The position numbers and the translations under genes were made by a program. Under the pieces are notes generated by a model. It saw nothing but the letters and a program-made list of their open reading frames with translations. It was not told where the DNA came from and ran no database searches. From the NCBI RefSeq assembly GCF_002944315.1, contig NZ_CP024311.1, positions 3,501 through 67,500 on the forward strand: a stretch of DNA of 64,000 bases, in the 5' to 3' direction. The DNA is from Rhizobium sp. NXC24. Lineage in GTDB: Bacteria; Pseudomonadota; Alphaproteobacteria; Rhizobiales; Rhizobiaceae. This document shows, piece after piece, positions 38,054 through 47,544 of this stretch (position 1 is the first letter of the stretch; every line of letters starts with the position of its first letter).

Positions 38054-38506
38054 TTAATCCAAACTGATGATGATTTTCGCCATAATTACTGCAAGCGGAT
38101 TGGCCGATGCCGCGGACAGCCGGATCAGCGGTAAGCGAATGGATTCAGTCACATCGATCTGTTCGTCTTCCGGGGGTAGTCGCTCGGCCGTTGCCGGATC
38201 GACCGGGCGTATGGCGAAATGCATTTCGGCCTCAGAAACATGGGGAAGGCGGACGATGCCAGTGTAGCGGATCTCCATTAGTCCGGCGATCGAAGGCGGG
38301 CATTCGGCGATGATGGCGCCCTCACGCTGCGTGATGAAAACCTGGTCGTCTGCGACCAATGTGGCGGAAAGGCCAAGCGGCTTGGCAGCGGCAAGGCATG
38401 CGAAGGCAAGCGTGGACTTGCCGCTGCCCGATGGTCCCAGAAACAGCAGGCCGGTCTTGCCGATCACGATCGCCGTCCCGTGGACATTGGTCGCTTTGCT
38501 GCTCAT
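38054..38506 (-). CDS. hprK: HPr kinase/phosphorylase, short alphaproteobacterial form
   Basis: A 150-residue protein that contains only the kinase domain. Walker A GPSGSGKST is at residues 24-32, the acidic region is VADDQVFI, and a C-terminal PEDEQIDV follows. Firmicute HprK is about twice as long, with an extra N-terminal domain that is absent here. It phosphorylates HPr on serine. The ATG overlaps the chvG stop (ATGA), which ties expression to the envelope-sensing kinase. A 152-base gap separates it from the EIIA gene. Confidence 0.92.
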   Translation of the reverse strand: MSSKATNVHGTAIVIGKTGLLFLGPSGSGKSTLAFACLAAAKPLGLSATLVADDQVFITQREGAIIAECPPSIAGLMEIRYTGIVRLPHVSEAEMHFAIRPVDPATAERLPPEDEQIDVTESIRLPLIRLSAASANPLAVIMAKIIISLD

Positions 38507-40296
38507 GCCGGTGTTTCGGCCGGCAATGAGAGGATGAAGCGGGCGCCGAGCAGCGCCGGGCCCTCGCCGTCGACGATATTCTCAGCACGTAGCGACCCGC
38601 CATGCGCCTCGGCGATCTGCCGGCTGATCGACAGGCCCAAACCGGAATTCTGCCCGAAACCTTCCGCTTCCGGCCGGTCGGTATAGAAGCGCTCGAAAAT
38701 GCGGTCGATATTTTCCGCCTGGATGCCTGGCCCGTTGTCCTCGACATAGATGACGCAACGCGTTCGCGTTCGCGTCAGCCTGACCGTGATCTTTCCGGTG
38801 TCCTTCGCAACGAAGGAGCGGGCGTTTTCAATGAGGTTGGTGACGATCTGGCCGATCCGCAGGTCGTGGCCATCGATGGTGAACTTGGTCTTCGTGCCGG
38901 GCTTGCGGTCGACGATATAGTCTATCTCGACCGCCTTCTTGCTGTGCCCGACCTGACGGGAAATATCGATCATGTCGCGCAAGAGCACTTCGAGATCGAG
39001 CGATCTCGCATCGGAGCGGGCAAGCTCGGCATCGAGGCGGGAGGCGTCGGAAATATCGCTTATCAGCCGGTCGAGGCGGCGCACGTCATGCTGGATGACA
39101 TCCATCAGCCGCTTCTTGGAATCGTCACTCTTGGCGAGCGGCAACGTCTCGACGGCGCTCCGCAGCGATGTCAGCGGGTTCTTCAGCTCGTGGCTGACGT
39201 CGGCGGCAAAACTTTCGATCGCATCGATCCGGTCGTAGAGCGCCGTCGTCATTTCGCGCAGGGCGATCGACAGGTTGCCGATTTCGTCCTGGCGCGCGGA
39301 GAAATCGGGAATTTCCTCGCGCTCCTTCGCACCGCCGCGGCGCACGCGGATGGCCGCTGCCGAAAGCCGGCGCAGCGGATTGGCGATGGTGGAGGACAGA
39401 AGCAGCGACAGAACGACGTTGACCAGTGTCGCGACGCCGAAGACGCGCATGATCGCCAGGCGCTCGGCATGCACAATCTTGTCGATATCGCCGGCCTGCG
39501 TCGATAACAGCAAGACGCCGAGCACGGCGCGGAAACGCTGGATGGGCACGGCGACCGAGACGATCAGCTCGCCCTTTTCCGTGGTACGCACCACGGCGCC
39601 GCGCACGCCGGTCAGCGCGTTCATCACTTCCGGATAGATCGAACCGTCACCGCCGGGCGCTTCCTTATAGACCGGCAGGTTGCCCGGCTGCAGCATCTTG
39701 TTGAGCAGGCCGCTGAACCAGTCCGACCAGTTCTGAGCCGCGTCTTCCACCGGTGGCAGATCGTAGCGCAGCACCTGACCGCGCGAATAGAGATGGCGGC
39801 TGTCGAGCAGCAGATTGGCGTCGGCATCGAAGATGCGGGCACGGGTGCGCGTCGGCGAGATCAGTCGCGTCAGCACCGGCGCCACCTTCTCCGGATCGAT
39901 CGGGAACTCCAGGTCCTCGTCGTTCGGGACGGGCGTGATGCTCTGCCCGGCTTGCAGTTCCAGCAGCTTCTGCGGGTCGATGGTGATGGAGTTGGTATCG
40001 ACCGAAGCGGATGCTGAGACGGCGCCGGCGATGATTTCGCCTTGCGTCAACAGGCTCTCGACGCGCGCATCAATCAGGCCCTCGCGGAATTGATTGAGAT
40101 AGAGGATGCCGCCGACGAGAACGACGAGGGCGGCGAGGTTGAAGAACAGGATACGCCGCGTCAGGCTCGAAAAGACTGCATTGCCGAAGATGCGGCGGAT
40201 CAGCGTGAAAGGGTGAGTCCACCGACGGCGGGCGATTCTGACGTCGCTCGGGCTTTCCGTCTCGTCGATATCTCTATCTTGCACCAGTTGTGCCAA
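38503..40296 (-). CDS. chvG: Sensor histidine kinase ChvG (ExoS/BvrS)
   Basis: A 597-residue membrane kinase that senses acid and envelope state in rhizobia and Agrobacterium. Transmembrane helices lie near residues 47-67 and 265-290 (LVNVVLSLLLSSTIANPL), flanking a periplasmic sensor region. HAMP follows, then the phospho-acceptor box FAADVSHELKNPLTSLRSA and the ATPase motifs LIENARSFV, YVEDNGPGIQ and NSGLGLSISRQIAEAHGG. Its partner is the upstream gene chvI. It is coupled to hprK by an ATGA overlap. A RIME1-like repeat separates it from chvI. Confidence 0.95.
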   Translation of the reverse strand: MAQLVQDRDIDETESPSDVRIARRRWTHPFTLIRRIFGNAVFSSLTRRILFFNLAALVVLVGGILYLNQFREGLIDARVESLLTQGEIIAGAVSASASVDTNSITIDPQKLLELQAGQSITPVPNDEDLEFPIDPEKVAPVLTRLISPTRTRARIFDADANLLLDSRHLYSRGQVLRYDLPPVEDAAQNWSDWFSGLLNKMLQPGNLPVYKEAPGGDGSIYPEVMNALTGVRGAVVRTTEKGELIVSVAVPIQRFRAVLGVLLLSTQAGDIDKIVHAERLAIMRVFGVATLVNVVLSLLLSSTIANPLRRLSAAAIRVRRGGAKEREEIPDFSARQDEIGNLSIALREMTTALYDRIDAIESFAADVSHELKNPLTSLRSAVETLPLAKSDDSKKRLMDVIQHDVRRLDRLISDISDASRLDAELARSDARSLDLEVLLRDMIDISRQVGHSKKAVEIDYIVDRKPGTKTKFTIDGHDLRIGQIVTNLIENARSFVAKDTGKITVRLTRTRTRCVIYVEDNGPGIQAENIDRIFERFYTDRPEAEGFGQNSGLGLSISRQIAEAHGGSLRAENIVDGEGPALLGARFILSLPAETPA

Positions 40297-40383
40297 GCCA
40301 GCGGCCCTTTCGAAGACAGGATCGGCGACCCTGTCCGCATGCTCTTATTTCATTGCCCGTCGCACGGTCCAGTAAACTATCCA

Positions 40384-40495
40384 AGTATGATGCCGAAAAG
40401 TGTAAGCGGTTTTCGGACGACATCATGCCCTGTTCTCTACCTCTCGAGCGGATTCAGATTTTAGGTCGATTCGACCTAAAATCCCCCGGCTCTAG
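40384..40495. repeat. RIME1-like palindromic element, copy 2
   Basis: This is nearly the same as copy 1 at 33905. The first palindrome is TATGATGCCGAAAA...TTTTCGGACGACATCATG. The second is ATTTTAGGTCG...CGACCTAAAAT (40458-40482). The element ends in CTCTA, and the chvI stop codon (CTA on this strand, 40492-40494) falls inside that end. Confidence 0.82.
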
Positions 40496-41223
40496 GCCGC
40501 TTCGCGGAAGCGGTAGCCGACTCCATACAGCGTTTCGATCATATCAAAATCGAGATCGACCATCTTGAATTTCTTGCGCAGCCGCTTGATGTGGCTGTCG
40601 ATGGTGCGGTCGTCGACATAGACTTGCTCGTCATAGGCAGCATCCATCAAGGCATCGCGGCTTTTGACCACGCCAGGGCGCTGCGCCAGCGAATGCAGGA
40701 TCAGGAACTCCGTGACGGTCAGCGTCACCGGTTCACCTTTCCAGGTGCAGGTATGGCGTTCCTGGTCCATGACAAGCTGGCCGCGCTCCAGCGAGCGGGC
40801 CTGTTGCGCGGCGCCGGGCTTCGCGGCTGTGCCGCTGCTGGCCGCGTTCGCGGCTTCACGGGCGGAGGCGCGGCGAAGCACGGCCTTGACGCGCTCGACC
40901 AGCAGACGCTGCGAGAAAGGCTTGGTGATGAAGTCGTCGGCGCCCATCTTCAGGCCGAAGAGCTCGTCGATCTCTTCATCCTTGGAGGTGAGGAAGATCA
41001 CCGGCAGGTCGGACTTCTGCCGCAGGCGGCGCAAAAGCTCCATGCCGTCCATGCGCGGCATCTTGATATCGAAGATCGCCAATTGCGGCGGCCGGGCAAG
41101 CAATCCGTCGAGCGCCGAAGCGCCGTCGGTATAAGTCTCCACCTTATATCCCTCGGCTTCCAAAGCAATCGACACGGAAGTCAGGATATTGCGGTCGTCG
41201 TCAACGAGCGCGATTGTCAACAT
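40492..41223 (-). CDS. chvI: Response regulator ChvI
   Basis: A 243-residue OmpR-type regulator paired with ChvG. The receiver domain starts [10 protein letters not shown], has the phospho-acceptor Asp in [12 protein letters not shown], and Thr/Lys in FLTSKDEE and ITKPFSQ. The winged-helix domain has [27 protein letters not shown] and [17 protein letters not shown]. The start at 41223 gives the usual length, and GGAG lies 10 bases upstream. The longer frame includes an unlikely N-terminal tail. It controls envelope, succinoglycan and acid-response genes in relatives. Divergent from pckA. Confidence 0.95.
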   Translation of the reverse strand: MLTIALVDDDRNILTSVSIALEAEGYKVETYTDGASALDGLLARPPQLAIFDIKMPRMDGMELLRRLRQKSDLPVIFLTSKDEEIDELFGLKMGADDFITKPFSQRLLVERVKAVLRRASAREAANAASSGTAAKPGAAQQARSLERGQLVMDQERHTCTWKGEPVTLTVTEFLILHSLAQRPGVVKSRDALMDAAYDEQVYVDDRTIDSHIKRLRKKFKMVDLDFDMIETLYGVGYRFREAA

Positions 41224-41587
41224 GGTGTTCGTCTCCATCATCAGTGCGCGTCTCTCCCGGATTTGGAATCCAGCCCCAGGTGGCTCCCAGGTGGCTTGCC
41301 AGCTCGGTTGGCGGTAACCTGGCGCGCTTATGGGGATAAAGGTGGAACAAATTGTGGCAAAGATAAAGAGGCGGATTGCCGAACACACAAACAGTTAACC
41401 ACGGGTTGTGCGGCGAAACGTCTCGCTGGTATCTATTCAACCGATTTAAAATTATGAAAATTTATTTAAATCGATTAAATACATGATATCATTAAAGATT
41501 TTTCGCTCTACTCTCTTGTGCTTTTAAAAAGACGCCTCTACGCTTTATTTAGTTTTAACGGCTGAGGCCACGTAGAGGAATAGAGCG
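41224..41587. other. Divergent gap between chvI and pckA
   Basis: There is no gene in these 364 bases. The half near pckA (about 41435-41560) is unusually AT-rich for this genome. It contains a perfect 9-bp inverted repeat and an AATCGATT palindrome. It should hold both promoters. Confidence 0.7.
41442..41480. promoter_or_regulatory. Candidate operator in the pckA promoter region
   Basis: CGATTTAAA (41442-41450) and TTTAAATCG (41465-41473) are perfect arms 14 bases apart. The second arm overlaps an AATCGATT palindrome (41469-41476) with a central CG, as in LacI-family sites. In Sinorhizobium pckA is controlled by the LacI-type regulator PckR, so a PckR-like site is plausible but unproven. 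Confidence 0.42.
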
Positions 41588-43198
41588 ATGGAGCAATTCG
41601 GCGTCCGTAATCCCGCAACCGAACTCGAATCGATCGGCCTGGGAGCCGCCGCCAGTGTTCGTTATAATCTCTTGGAAGCTCATCTCTATGAGGAAGCGAT
41701 TCGTCGGCGCGAAGCCGATCTGACCGCTCATGGTGTGCTGAGAGCATTGACTGGGCAGCACACCGGCCGCTCGCCGAAGGACAAGTTCGTTGTCCGCAAC
41801 GCGACCACCGAAGACCAAATCTGGTGGGATAACAACAAGCCGATGTCGCCAGAACATTTCGCGCTGCTGCACAAGGACATGCTGGCGCATGTACACGGCA
41901 AGGACCTGTTCGTTCAGGACCTGATCGGGGGCGCCGACCAGGATTACGCCCTGCCGACGCGCGTCGTCACCGAATTCGCCTGGCACTCGCTGTTCATCCG
42001 CAACCTGCTCATTCGTCCCGAGCGGTCGGCGCTGGAAAGCTTCGTGCCGAAGCTGACGATCATCGATCTGCCAAGCTTCCGCGCCGATCCGGAGCGCCAT
42101 GGCTGCCGCACGGAAACGGTGATCGCCTGCGATCTCGTCAACGGCATCGTCCTGATCGGCGGCACCTCCTATGCTGGCGAAATGAAGAAATCGGTCTTCA
42201 CCGTCCTGAATTACCTCCTGCCAGAACGCGGCGTCATGCCGATGCATTGCTCGGCCAATGTCGGGCCTGATGGGGACGCCGCGATCTTCTTCGGCCTGTC
42301 GGGCACCGGCAAGACGACGCTATCAGCCGATCCGACCCGCACATTGATCGGCGACGACGAGCATGGCTGGGGTGAAAATGGCATCTTCAATTTCGAAGGT
42401 GGCTGCTACGCCAAGACCATTCGCCTGTCGGCCGAGGCCGAGCCGGAAATCTACGCCACGACCCGCCGTTTCGGCACCGTGCTCGAAAATGTCGTGCTTG
42501 ACGAACATGGCGTGCCGAATCTCGACGATGGTTCGCTGACGGAGAACACCCGCAGCGCCTATCCGCTGCATTTCATCCCGAATGCCTCGGAATCCGGCAT
42601 GACCGGCCATCCGGAGACGATCATCATGCTGACGGCCGATGCCTTCGGCGTCATGCCGCCGATTGCCAAGCTGACGCCGGAACAGGCGATGTACCACTTC
42701 CTCTCCGGCTACACCGCCAAGGTCGCCGGCACGGAAAAAGGCGTGGTCGAGCCGGAAGCCACCTTCTCGACCTGCTTTGGCGCGCCCTTCATGCCGCGTC
42801 ATCCGGCCGAATACGGCAACCTGCTGAAGGACCTGATCGCCCGCCACGGCGCCGGCTGCTGGCTCGTTAACACCGGCTGGACCGGCGGTGCCTACGGCAC
42901 GGGCCGGCGCATGCCGATCAAGGCGACGCGCGCCCTGTTGGCCGCCGCTTTGAAGGGTGATCTCGATAATGCCGAATTCCGGATCGACCCGAATTTCGGT
43001 TTCGCCGTGCCGGTTGCGGTCGAAGGCGTGGACAGCGCAATCCTCGATCCGCGTTCCACCTGGGCCGATGGCGAGGCTTATGACGCGCAGGCGGCAAAGC
43101 TGGTGCAGATGTTCGTCTCCAACTTCGCCAAGTTCGAGGATCATGTCGACGGCAACGTCCGTGACGCGGCGCCGGGTTTGCGTGTCGCGGCGGAGTGA
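41588..43198 (+). CDS. pckA: Phosphoenolpyruvate carboxykinase (ATP)
   Basis: Converts oxaloacetate to phosphoenolpyruvate, the first gluconeogenic step needed for growth on dicarboxylates. The 536-residue enzyme has [33 protein letters not shown], the P-loop [22 protein letters not shown] with metal-binding Asp residues, and [14 protein letters not shown] element is 7 bases before the ATG. The adjacency to chvI is conserved in Agrobacterium and Sinorhizobium. A terminator follows. Confidence 0.98.
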   Translation: MEQFGVRNPATELESIGLGAAASVRYNLLEAHLYEEAIRRREADLTAHGVLRALTGQHTGRSPKDKFVVRNATTEDQIWWDNNKPMSPEHFALLHKDMLAHVHGKDLFVQDLIGGADQDYALPTRVVTEFAWHSLFIRNLLIRPERSALESFVPKLTIIDLPSFRADPERHGCRTETVIACDLVNGIVLIGGTSYAGEMKKSVFTVLNYLLPERGVMPMHCSANVGPDGDAAIFFGLSGTGKTTLSADPTRTLIGDDEHGWGENGIFNFEGGCYAKTIRLSAEAEPEIYATTRRFGTVLENVVLDEHGVPNLDDGSLTENTRSAYPLHFIPNASESGMTGHPETIIMLTADAFGVMPPIAKLTPEQAMYHFLSGYTAKVAGTEKGVVEPEATFSTCFGAPFMPRHPAEYGNLLKDLIARHGAGCWLVNTGWTGGAYGTGRRMPIKATRALLAAALKGDLDNAEFRIDPNFGFAVPVAVEGVDSAILDPRSTWADGEAYDAQAAKLVQMFVSNFAKFEDHVDGNVRDAAPGLRVAAE

Positions 43199-43226
43199 TT
43201 CGCCGCACAGAGGAATGACTCACGTG

Positions 43227-43257
43227 AAACCCGGCGGCCGGTCCGCCGGGTTTTTCA
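43227..43257 (+). terminator. Rho-independent terminator of pckA
   Basis: A perfect 11-bp stem, 43227-43237 with 43243-43253, around a 5-base loop and followed by T-rich DNA. Confidence 0.85.
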
Positions 43258-43319
43258 TTTTGCCCTCTGCCTGTTTTCAACCGCGCGTCAATATGGGATA
43301 GACGGGCGCGGAGAAAACC

Positions 43320-43754
43320 ATGGCCAGCGACGCGCTTTACATCAACGACCGGATCACCATTGCCGGCTGGGAACTGACGGAACAATTCGTTCTGGCGGGC
43401 GGCCCCGGCGGGCAGAATGTCAACAAGGTCGCGACCGCTGTTCAGCTATTCTTCAACATTCCGAATTCGCCGTCGCTGAATGACCGCGTGAAGGCCAACG
43501 CCGCGAGGCTCGCCGGCCGGCGCGTTTCCAAAGACGGCGTGTTGATGATCGAGGCCAGCCGCTTCCGCAGCCAGGATCGCAATCGCGAGGATGCACGCGA
43601 GCGGCTGAAGGAACTGATCCTCGAAGCCGCCGCACCGCCGCCGCCGCCACGCAAGAAGACCAAGCCGACCAAAGGCTCGATCGAACGGCGCCTGAAGGAA
43701 AAATCGGGTCGCTCTGAGGTCAAGAAGATGCGAGGCAAGCCCGGGGGCGAATAG
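43320..43754 (+). CDS. arfB: Alternative ribosome-rescue factor ArfB (peptidyl-tRNA hydrolase YaeJ type)
   Basis: Frees stalled ribosomes without a stop codon. The 144-residue protein has the release-factor motif GGQ at residues 30-32 in LAGGPGGQNVNK, and a basic C-terminal tail (KKTKPTKGSIERRLKEKSGR) that enters the mRNA channel. This is the length and layout of ArfB and not of a full release factor. It lies downstream of the pckA terminator, apparently with its own promoter. Confidence 0.93.
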   Translation: MASDALYINDRITIAGWELTEQFVLAGGPGGQNVNKVATAVQLFFNIPNSPSLNDRVKANAARLAGRRVSKDGVLMIEASRFRSQDRNREDARERLKELILEAAAPPPPPRKKTKPTKGSIERRLKEKSGRSEVKKMRGKPGGE

Positions 43755-43821
43755 GTTTCGGGCTGCGGTTTTGGTTTGATTGGGTAAAATGGGGCTTGTC
43801 AGGCGAGTCTGTTGTTGCCGT

Positions 43822-43980
43822 AGCTCTGTGCCTGGCCCGTCATCCCAACCTTCTCGCCGCACTGCAGGGAGAAGGGACGACAGTGTGAAACAACAAAGCT
43901 CCCCACTCGTGACGGGTTCGGATTAGGTATTGTAAGCTCACTCGTCCCGCAAGGCGGGGAGAGGGCAGAGGTGAGGGGCC
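43822..43980. repeat. Intergenic repeat-like stretch between arfB and alkB
   Basis: No gene is supported here. The sequence includes CCTTCTCGCCGCACTGCAGGGAGAAGG, which can form a hairpin (CCTTCTC/GAGAAGG), and CTCGTCCCGCAAGGCGGGGAGAGGGCAGAGGTGAGGGG. This style is common in interspersed repeats of rhizobia and related bacteria. It runs right up to the possible upstream start codons of alkB. Confidence 0.5.
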
Positions 43981-44040
43981 ATGCACAAAGACGCGGCAAT
44001 GGCGCACTTCCCTGACGATCACCAATCTTGGAAAATATCG

Positions 44041-44649
44041 ATGCTCCTACCCAACGGAATTCGCCATCTTCCCGGTTATCTCGACCGCTCCACTCAGGAA
44101 GCGCTGGTCGAGACCATCCGCGCCGTTGTCGCCGAGGCGCCGCTTTACACCCCGGTCATGCCCGGCACCGGCAAGGAAATGTCCGTGCGCATGACCAATT
44201 GCGGCCCGCTGGGTTGGGTGACGGACAAGCAGCGCGGCTATCGTTACCAGCAGAACCATCCGGTGACTGGCAGGCCCTGGCCGGGGATTCCGCAACAATT
44301 GTTTGATCTCTGGAGCAATATAGCGGGCTATGAAAAGCCGCCGGAAGCCTGCCTGATTAATTTCTACGATGACGATGCCCGCATGGGCCTGCATCAAGAC
44401 CGCGACGAACAGGATTTGGCGGCGCCCGTGCTGTCGATCTCGCTCGGCAACGCCTGCCTCTTCCGCGTCGGCGGCCTTAACCGCAATGATCGTACGCTAT
44501 CTTTCAAGCTTTCCAGCGGCGATATTGTCCTTCTCGGCGGAAAAGGCAGGCTTTGCTTCCACGGCGTCGACCGCATCTATCCGGCGACCTCGACTCTGCT
44601 GAAAAACGGCGGCCGGATAAACCTAACCTTAAGGCGGGTGAACCCGTAA
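44041..44649 (+). CDS. alkB: AlkB-family oxidative DNA demethylase
   Basis: Fe(II)/2-oxoglutarate dioxygenase that repairs 1-methyladenine and 3-methylcytosine. The 202-residue product has the iron ligands His118 and Asp120 in LHQDRDE and His174 in CFHGVDR. The 2-oxoglutarate arginines are in GRINLTLRRV, and substrate-loop features LINFYDDDARMG precede them. The start is uncertain. The frame is open back to 43981, but that region belongs to a repeat-like stretch, so the ATG at 44041 is chosen. Convergent with coaA, only 3 bases apart. Confidence 0.92.
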   Translation: MLLPNGIRHLPGYLDRSTQEALVETIRAVVAEAPLYTPVMPGTGKEMSVRMTNCGPLGWVTDKQRGYRYQQNHPVTGRPWPGIPQQLFDLWSNIAGYEKPPEACLINFYDDDARMGLHQDRDEQDLAAPVLSISLGNACLFRVGGLNRNDRTLSFKLSSGDIVLLGGKGRLCFHGVDRIYPATSTLLKNGGRINLTLRRVNP

Positions 44650-44652
44650 CTT

Positions 44653-45648
44653 CTAAAGCTTCCTCAACGCCACCTGTTCGATCAGATGATTCCTGCCTTT
44701 CTGCAGGATGAGATCAGCGCGCGGGCGGGTGGGCAGGATGTTTTGGCGCAGGTTCTTCAGGTTGATGTTCTTCCACAGTCCTTCGGCGGTCGCGATTGCC
44801 TCTTGTTCTGTGATCGAGGCGTAGCGGTGGAAGAAGGAGTTGGGGTCGCGGAAGGCGGTTTCGCGCAGCTTCATGAAGCGGGCGACGTACCAGTTGTGGA
44901 TCAGATGCTCGTCGGCATCGATATAGATCGAGAAATCGAAAAAATCGGACACCATCGGCACGATCTTGCCATCCGCCGGCAGATGCCGCGATTGCAGGAC
45001 GTTGATGCCTTCGAAAATCAGGATATCCGGCCGGTCGACGGTTTTGTATTCGTCCGGCAGCACGTCATAGACGAGATGCGAATAGCAGGGTGCTTTGACG
45101 TCCGGCTGCCCGGCCTTGATCGCCGAGAGGAAGCGCAGGAGTGCTGCGGTATCGTAGCTTTCCGGAAAGCCCTTGCGCTGCATCAGGTTGCGGCGCTGCA
45201 ATTCGGCATTCGGAAATAGAAAGCCGTCGGTCGTTATCAGGTCCACTTTCGGGCTCGACGGCCAGCGGCGCAGCAATTCCTTCAGGATACGGGCCGTAGT
45301 GGATTTGCCGACGGCGACGGAGCCGGCGATACCGATGACGAAAGGCGTCTTGGCGACGTCGGAAAGACTGAGGAACCGATTGCGCTGCTCGAACAGGATC
45401 TGCGAGGATTCCACATGCGAGGACAGAAGGCGCGATAGCGAAAGGTAGATGCGTCGGACTTCATCGAGATCGATCGGGTCGCCCATGGAGCGCAGCCGCG
45501 TCACTTCATCGGCGGTCAGCGTCAGCGGCGTATCGGCTCTGAATTTCGACCACTCGTCCGAAGAAAAGAAATAATAGGGCGAATAGGCTTTCGCCTCAAA
45601 TATATCGAGTGTCTCGTGCGCAGGCAGGGTTTGGGTCGCTATCGTCAT
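44653..45648 (-). CDS. coaA: Type I pantothenate kinase
   Basis: First step of coenzyme A synthesis. The 331-residue P-loop kinase has [28 protein letters not shown], and RKGFPESYD, all diagnostic of the CoaA type, then [10 protein letters not shown] and the C-terminal [14 protein letters not shown]. It is the last gene of the his run on this strand (6 bases after hisE). The 3' end nearly touches alkB. Confidence 0.97.
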   Translation of the reverse strand: MTIATQTLPAHETLDIFEAKAYSPYYFFSSDEWSKFRADTPLTLTADEVTRLRSMGDPIDLDEVRRIYLSLSRLLSSHVESSQILFEQRNRFLSLSDVAKTPFVIGIAGSVAVGKSTTARILKELLRRWPSSPKVDLITTDGFLFPNAELQRRNLMQRKGFPESYDTAALLRFLSAIKAGQPDVKAPCYSHLVYDVLPDEYKTVDRPDILIFEGINVLQSRHLPADGKIVPMVSDFFDFSIYIDADEHLIHNWYVARFMKLRETAFRDPNSFFHRYASITEQEAIATAEGLWKNINLKNLRQNILPTRPRADLILQKGRNHLIEQVALRKL

Positions 45649-45654
45649 CGCATT

Positions 45655-45969
45655 CTACCGGCTGGCCTTCTCCTGAAGGCCGGATTGAGCGGTGCGCCTT
45701 TCGAGCTCACCCATGACATTCTGCAACGGAATGCCTGCAATCTTCAATACGACCATAAGGTGATAAAGCAAATCGGCTGCCTCGTAGGTGAGATTGTCGC
45801 GATCGCCGGTCACCGCCGCCATGACGGCTTCGATCGCTTCCTCGCCGAGCTTCTTTGCCGCCTTTGGCTGACCGGCGGCGAAAAGCTTTGCCGTCCAGGA
45901 TTCCTCCGGCGAAGCCTTGGAGCGCTCGTCGACGATTCTTTCGAGGTCGGAAAGGGTAAATCCGCTCAT
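45655..45969 (-). CDS. hisE: Phosphoribosyl-ATP pyrophosphatase
   Basis: Second step of histidine synthesis: PR-ATP to PR-AMP. A 104-residue all-alpha MazG-fold protein. The metal-binding stretch [13 protein letters not shown] is followed by [13 protein letters not shown]. It stands alone and is not fused to HisI, as usual in alphaproteobacteria. It lies 15 bases after hisF in the hisBHAFE run. Confidence 0.96.
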   Translation of the reverse strand: MSGFTLSDLERIVDERSKASPEESWTAKLFAAGQPKAAKKLGEEAIEAVMAAVTGDRDNLTYEAADLLYHLMVVLKIAGIPLQNVMGELERRTAQSGLQEKASR

Positions 45970-45984
45970 CCGTCCTATCCCTTC

Positions 45985-46773
45985 CTAATCGAGCCGCATG
46001 GCGATGCCATGCTCTGACATATAGTGCTTCGCTTCGCCGACCGAATAGGTGCCGAAGTGGAAAATGGAAGCCGCCAGCACGGCCGTCGCATGGCCTTCCT
46101 TGATGCCGGCAACGAGATCGTCGAGATCGCCGACGCCGCCGGAGGCGATCACGGGCACACGTACCGCATCGGCAATTGCCCGCGTCAGCTCCAGATCGTA
46201 GCCGACCTTGGTGCCGTCTCGATCCATGGAGGTGACGAGCAGTTCGCCGGCGCCGCGCTCGACCATCTTGCGGGCAAAATCGACGGCATCGATGCCGGTC
46301 GCGTTGCGGCCGCCATGGGTATAGATCTCCCAGGCGCTCATATTGTCGCCGCCGAGTGCCTCGGTACGCCGCCGCTTGGCGTCGATCGAGACGACGATGC
46401 ACTGATTGCCGAACTTGTCGGCCGCTTCGGCGACGAAATCAGGATTGTTGACCGCCGCCGAATTGATCGAGACCTTATCGGCGCCGCAAAGCAGCAGCTT
46501 GCGGATATCCGCGATGGTGCGCACGCCGCCGCCGACCGTTACCGGCATGAAGCATTGCTCGGCGGTGCGGGCCACGACATCGAAGATCGTCTCCCTGTTG
46601 TCGGAAGAGGCGGTGATATCGAGGAAACACAGCTCGTCCGCACCGGCGGCGTCGTAGGCCTTGGCGGCTTCGACGGGGTCGCCGGCATCGACGAGGTTGA
46701 GAAAGTTGACGCCCTTGACGACACGGCCGTCCTTGACGTCGAGGCAGGGGATGACGCGGGCTTTCAGGGTCAT
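45985..46773 (-). CDS. hisF: Imidazole glycerol phosphate synthase cyclase subunit
   Basis: Partner of HisH; converts PRFAR plus ammonia to IGP and AICAR. The 262-residue barrel has [19 protein letters not shown], with the catalytic Asp, then [22 protein letters not shown] and [13 protein letters not shown]. The ATG overlaps the hisA stop by four bases. Confidence 0.97.
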   Translation of the reverse strand: MTLKARVIPCLDVKDGRVVKGVNFLNLVDAGDPVEAAKAYDAAGADELCFLDITASSDNRETIFDVVARTAEQCFMPVTVGGGVRTIADIRKLLLCGADKVSINSAAVNNPDFVAEAADKFGNQCIVVSIDAKRRRTEALGGDNMSAWEIYTHGGRNATGIDAVDFARKMVERGAGELLVTSMDRDGTKVGYDLELTRAIADAVRVPVIASGGVGDLDDLVAGIKEGHATAVLAASIFHFGTYSVGEAKHYMSEHGIAMRLD

Positions 46774-47519
46774 TGCGCGATCTCCTTCGCCTTGGCCGCC
46801 TTGATCAGCGCCAAGGCCTCCTTCGGATCGATCCGGCCATCATAAAGCGCGCGGCCGGAAATCGCACCTTCCAGTTTGCGGGCATCTGGCTGGATCATGC
46901 GGCGGATATCATCAAGCGAGGCAAGGCCGCCGGACGCGATGACGGGAATGGAAACGGCATCGGCCAGTTCCAGCGTCGAAGCCCAGTTGATGCCGGTGAG
47001 AATGCCGTCGCGGTCGATATCGGTATAAATGATCGCGGCCACGCCTGCGCCTTCGAATTTTTTCGCCAGTTCGATGACGCCGAGTTCGGAGGCTTCCGCC
47101 CAGCCTTCGACCGCCACCTTGCCGCCCTTGGCGTCGATGCCGACGGCGATATGGCCTGGAAATCTCCGACAGGCTTCGACGACAAGCGCCGGATCGCGCA
47201 CGGCGACAGTGCCGAGAATGACGCGGGCAAGCCCGCGTGTCAGCCAGTTTTCGATATGGTCGAGCGTACGGATGCCGCCGCCGAGCTGCACAGGGTTTTT
47301 CGTCGCCTTGAGAATGGCGTCAACGGCCGCCCCATTGACGGTCTCGCCGGCGAAGGCGCCGTTGAGATCGACGACATGCAGCCATTCGAAGCCCTGGTCT
47401 TCAAAGGCTTTCGCCTGGGCGGCGGGATCGGGATTGTAGACGGTCGCCTGCTCCATGTCGCCGAGCTTCAGGCGCACGCACTGGCCGTCCTTGAGGTCGA
47501 TGGCGGGAAAGAGAATCAT
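46770..47519 (-). CDS. hisA: Phosphoribosylformimino-5-aminoimidazole carboxamide ribotide isomerase
   Basis: ProFAR isomerase, a half-barrel duplicate related to HisF. The 249-residue product begins [17 protein letters not shown], with the catalytic Asp. It contains [13 protein letters not shown], the second acid in [12 protein letters not shown], and [11 protein letters not shown]. The start at 47519 is set by homology. The longer frame upstream has no support. It overlaps hisF by four bases. Confidence 0.97.
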   Translation of the reverse strand: MILFPAIDLKDGQCVRLKLGDMEQATVYNPDPAAQAKAFEDQGFEWLHVVDLNGAFAGETVNGAAVDAILKATKNPVQLGGGIRTLDHIENWLTRGLARVILGTVAVRDPALVVEACRRFPGHIAVGIDAKGGKVAVEGWAEASELGVIELAKKFEGAGVAAIIYTDIDRDGILTGINWASTLELADAVSIPVIASGGLASLDDIRRMIQPDARKLEGAISGRALYDGRIDPKEALALIKAAKAKEIAQ

Positions 47520-47544
47520 GTCTTTGTCCTTAATGCGCGAAGCG

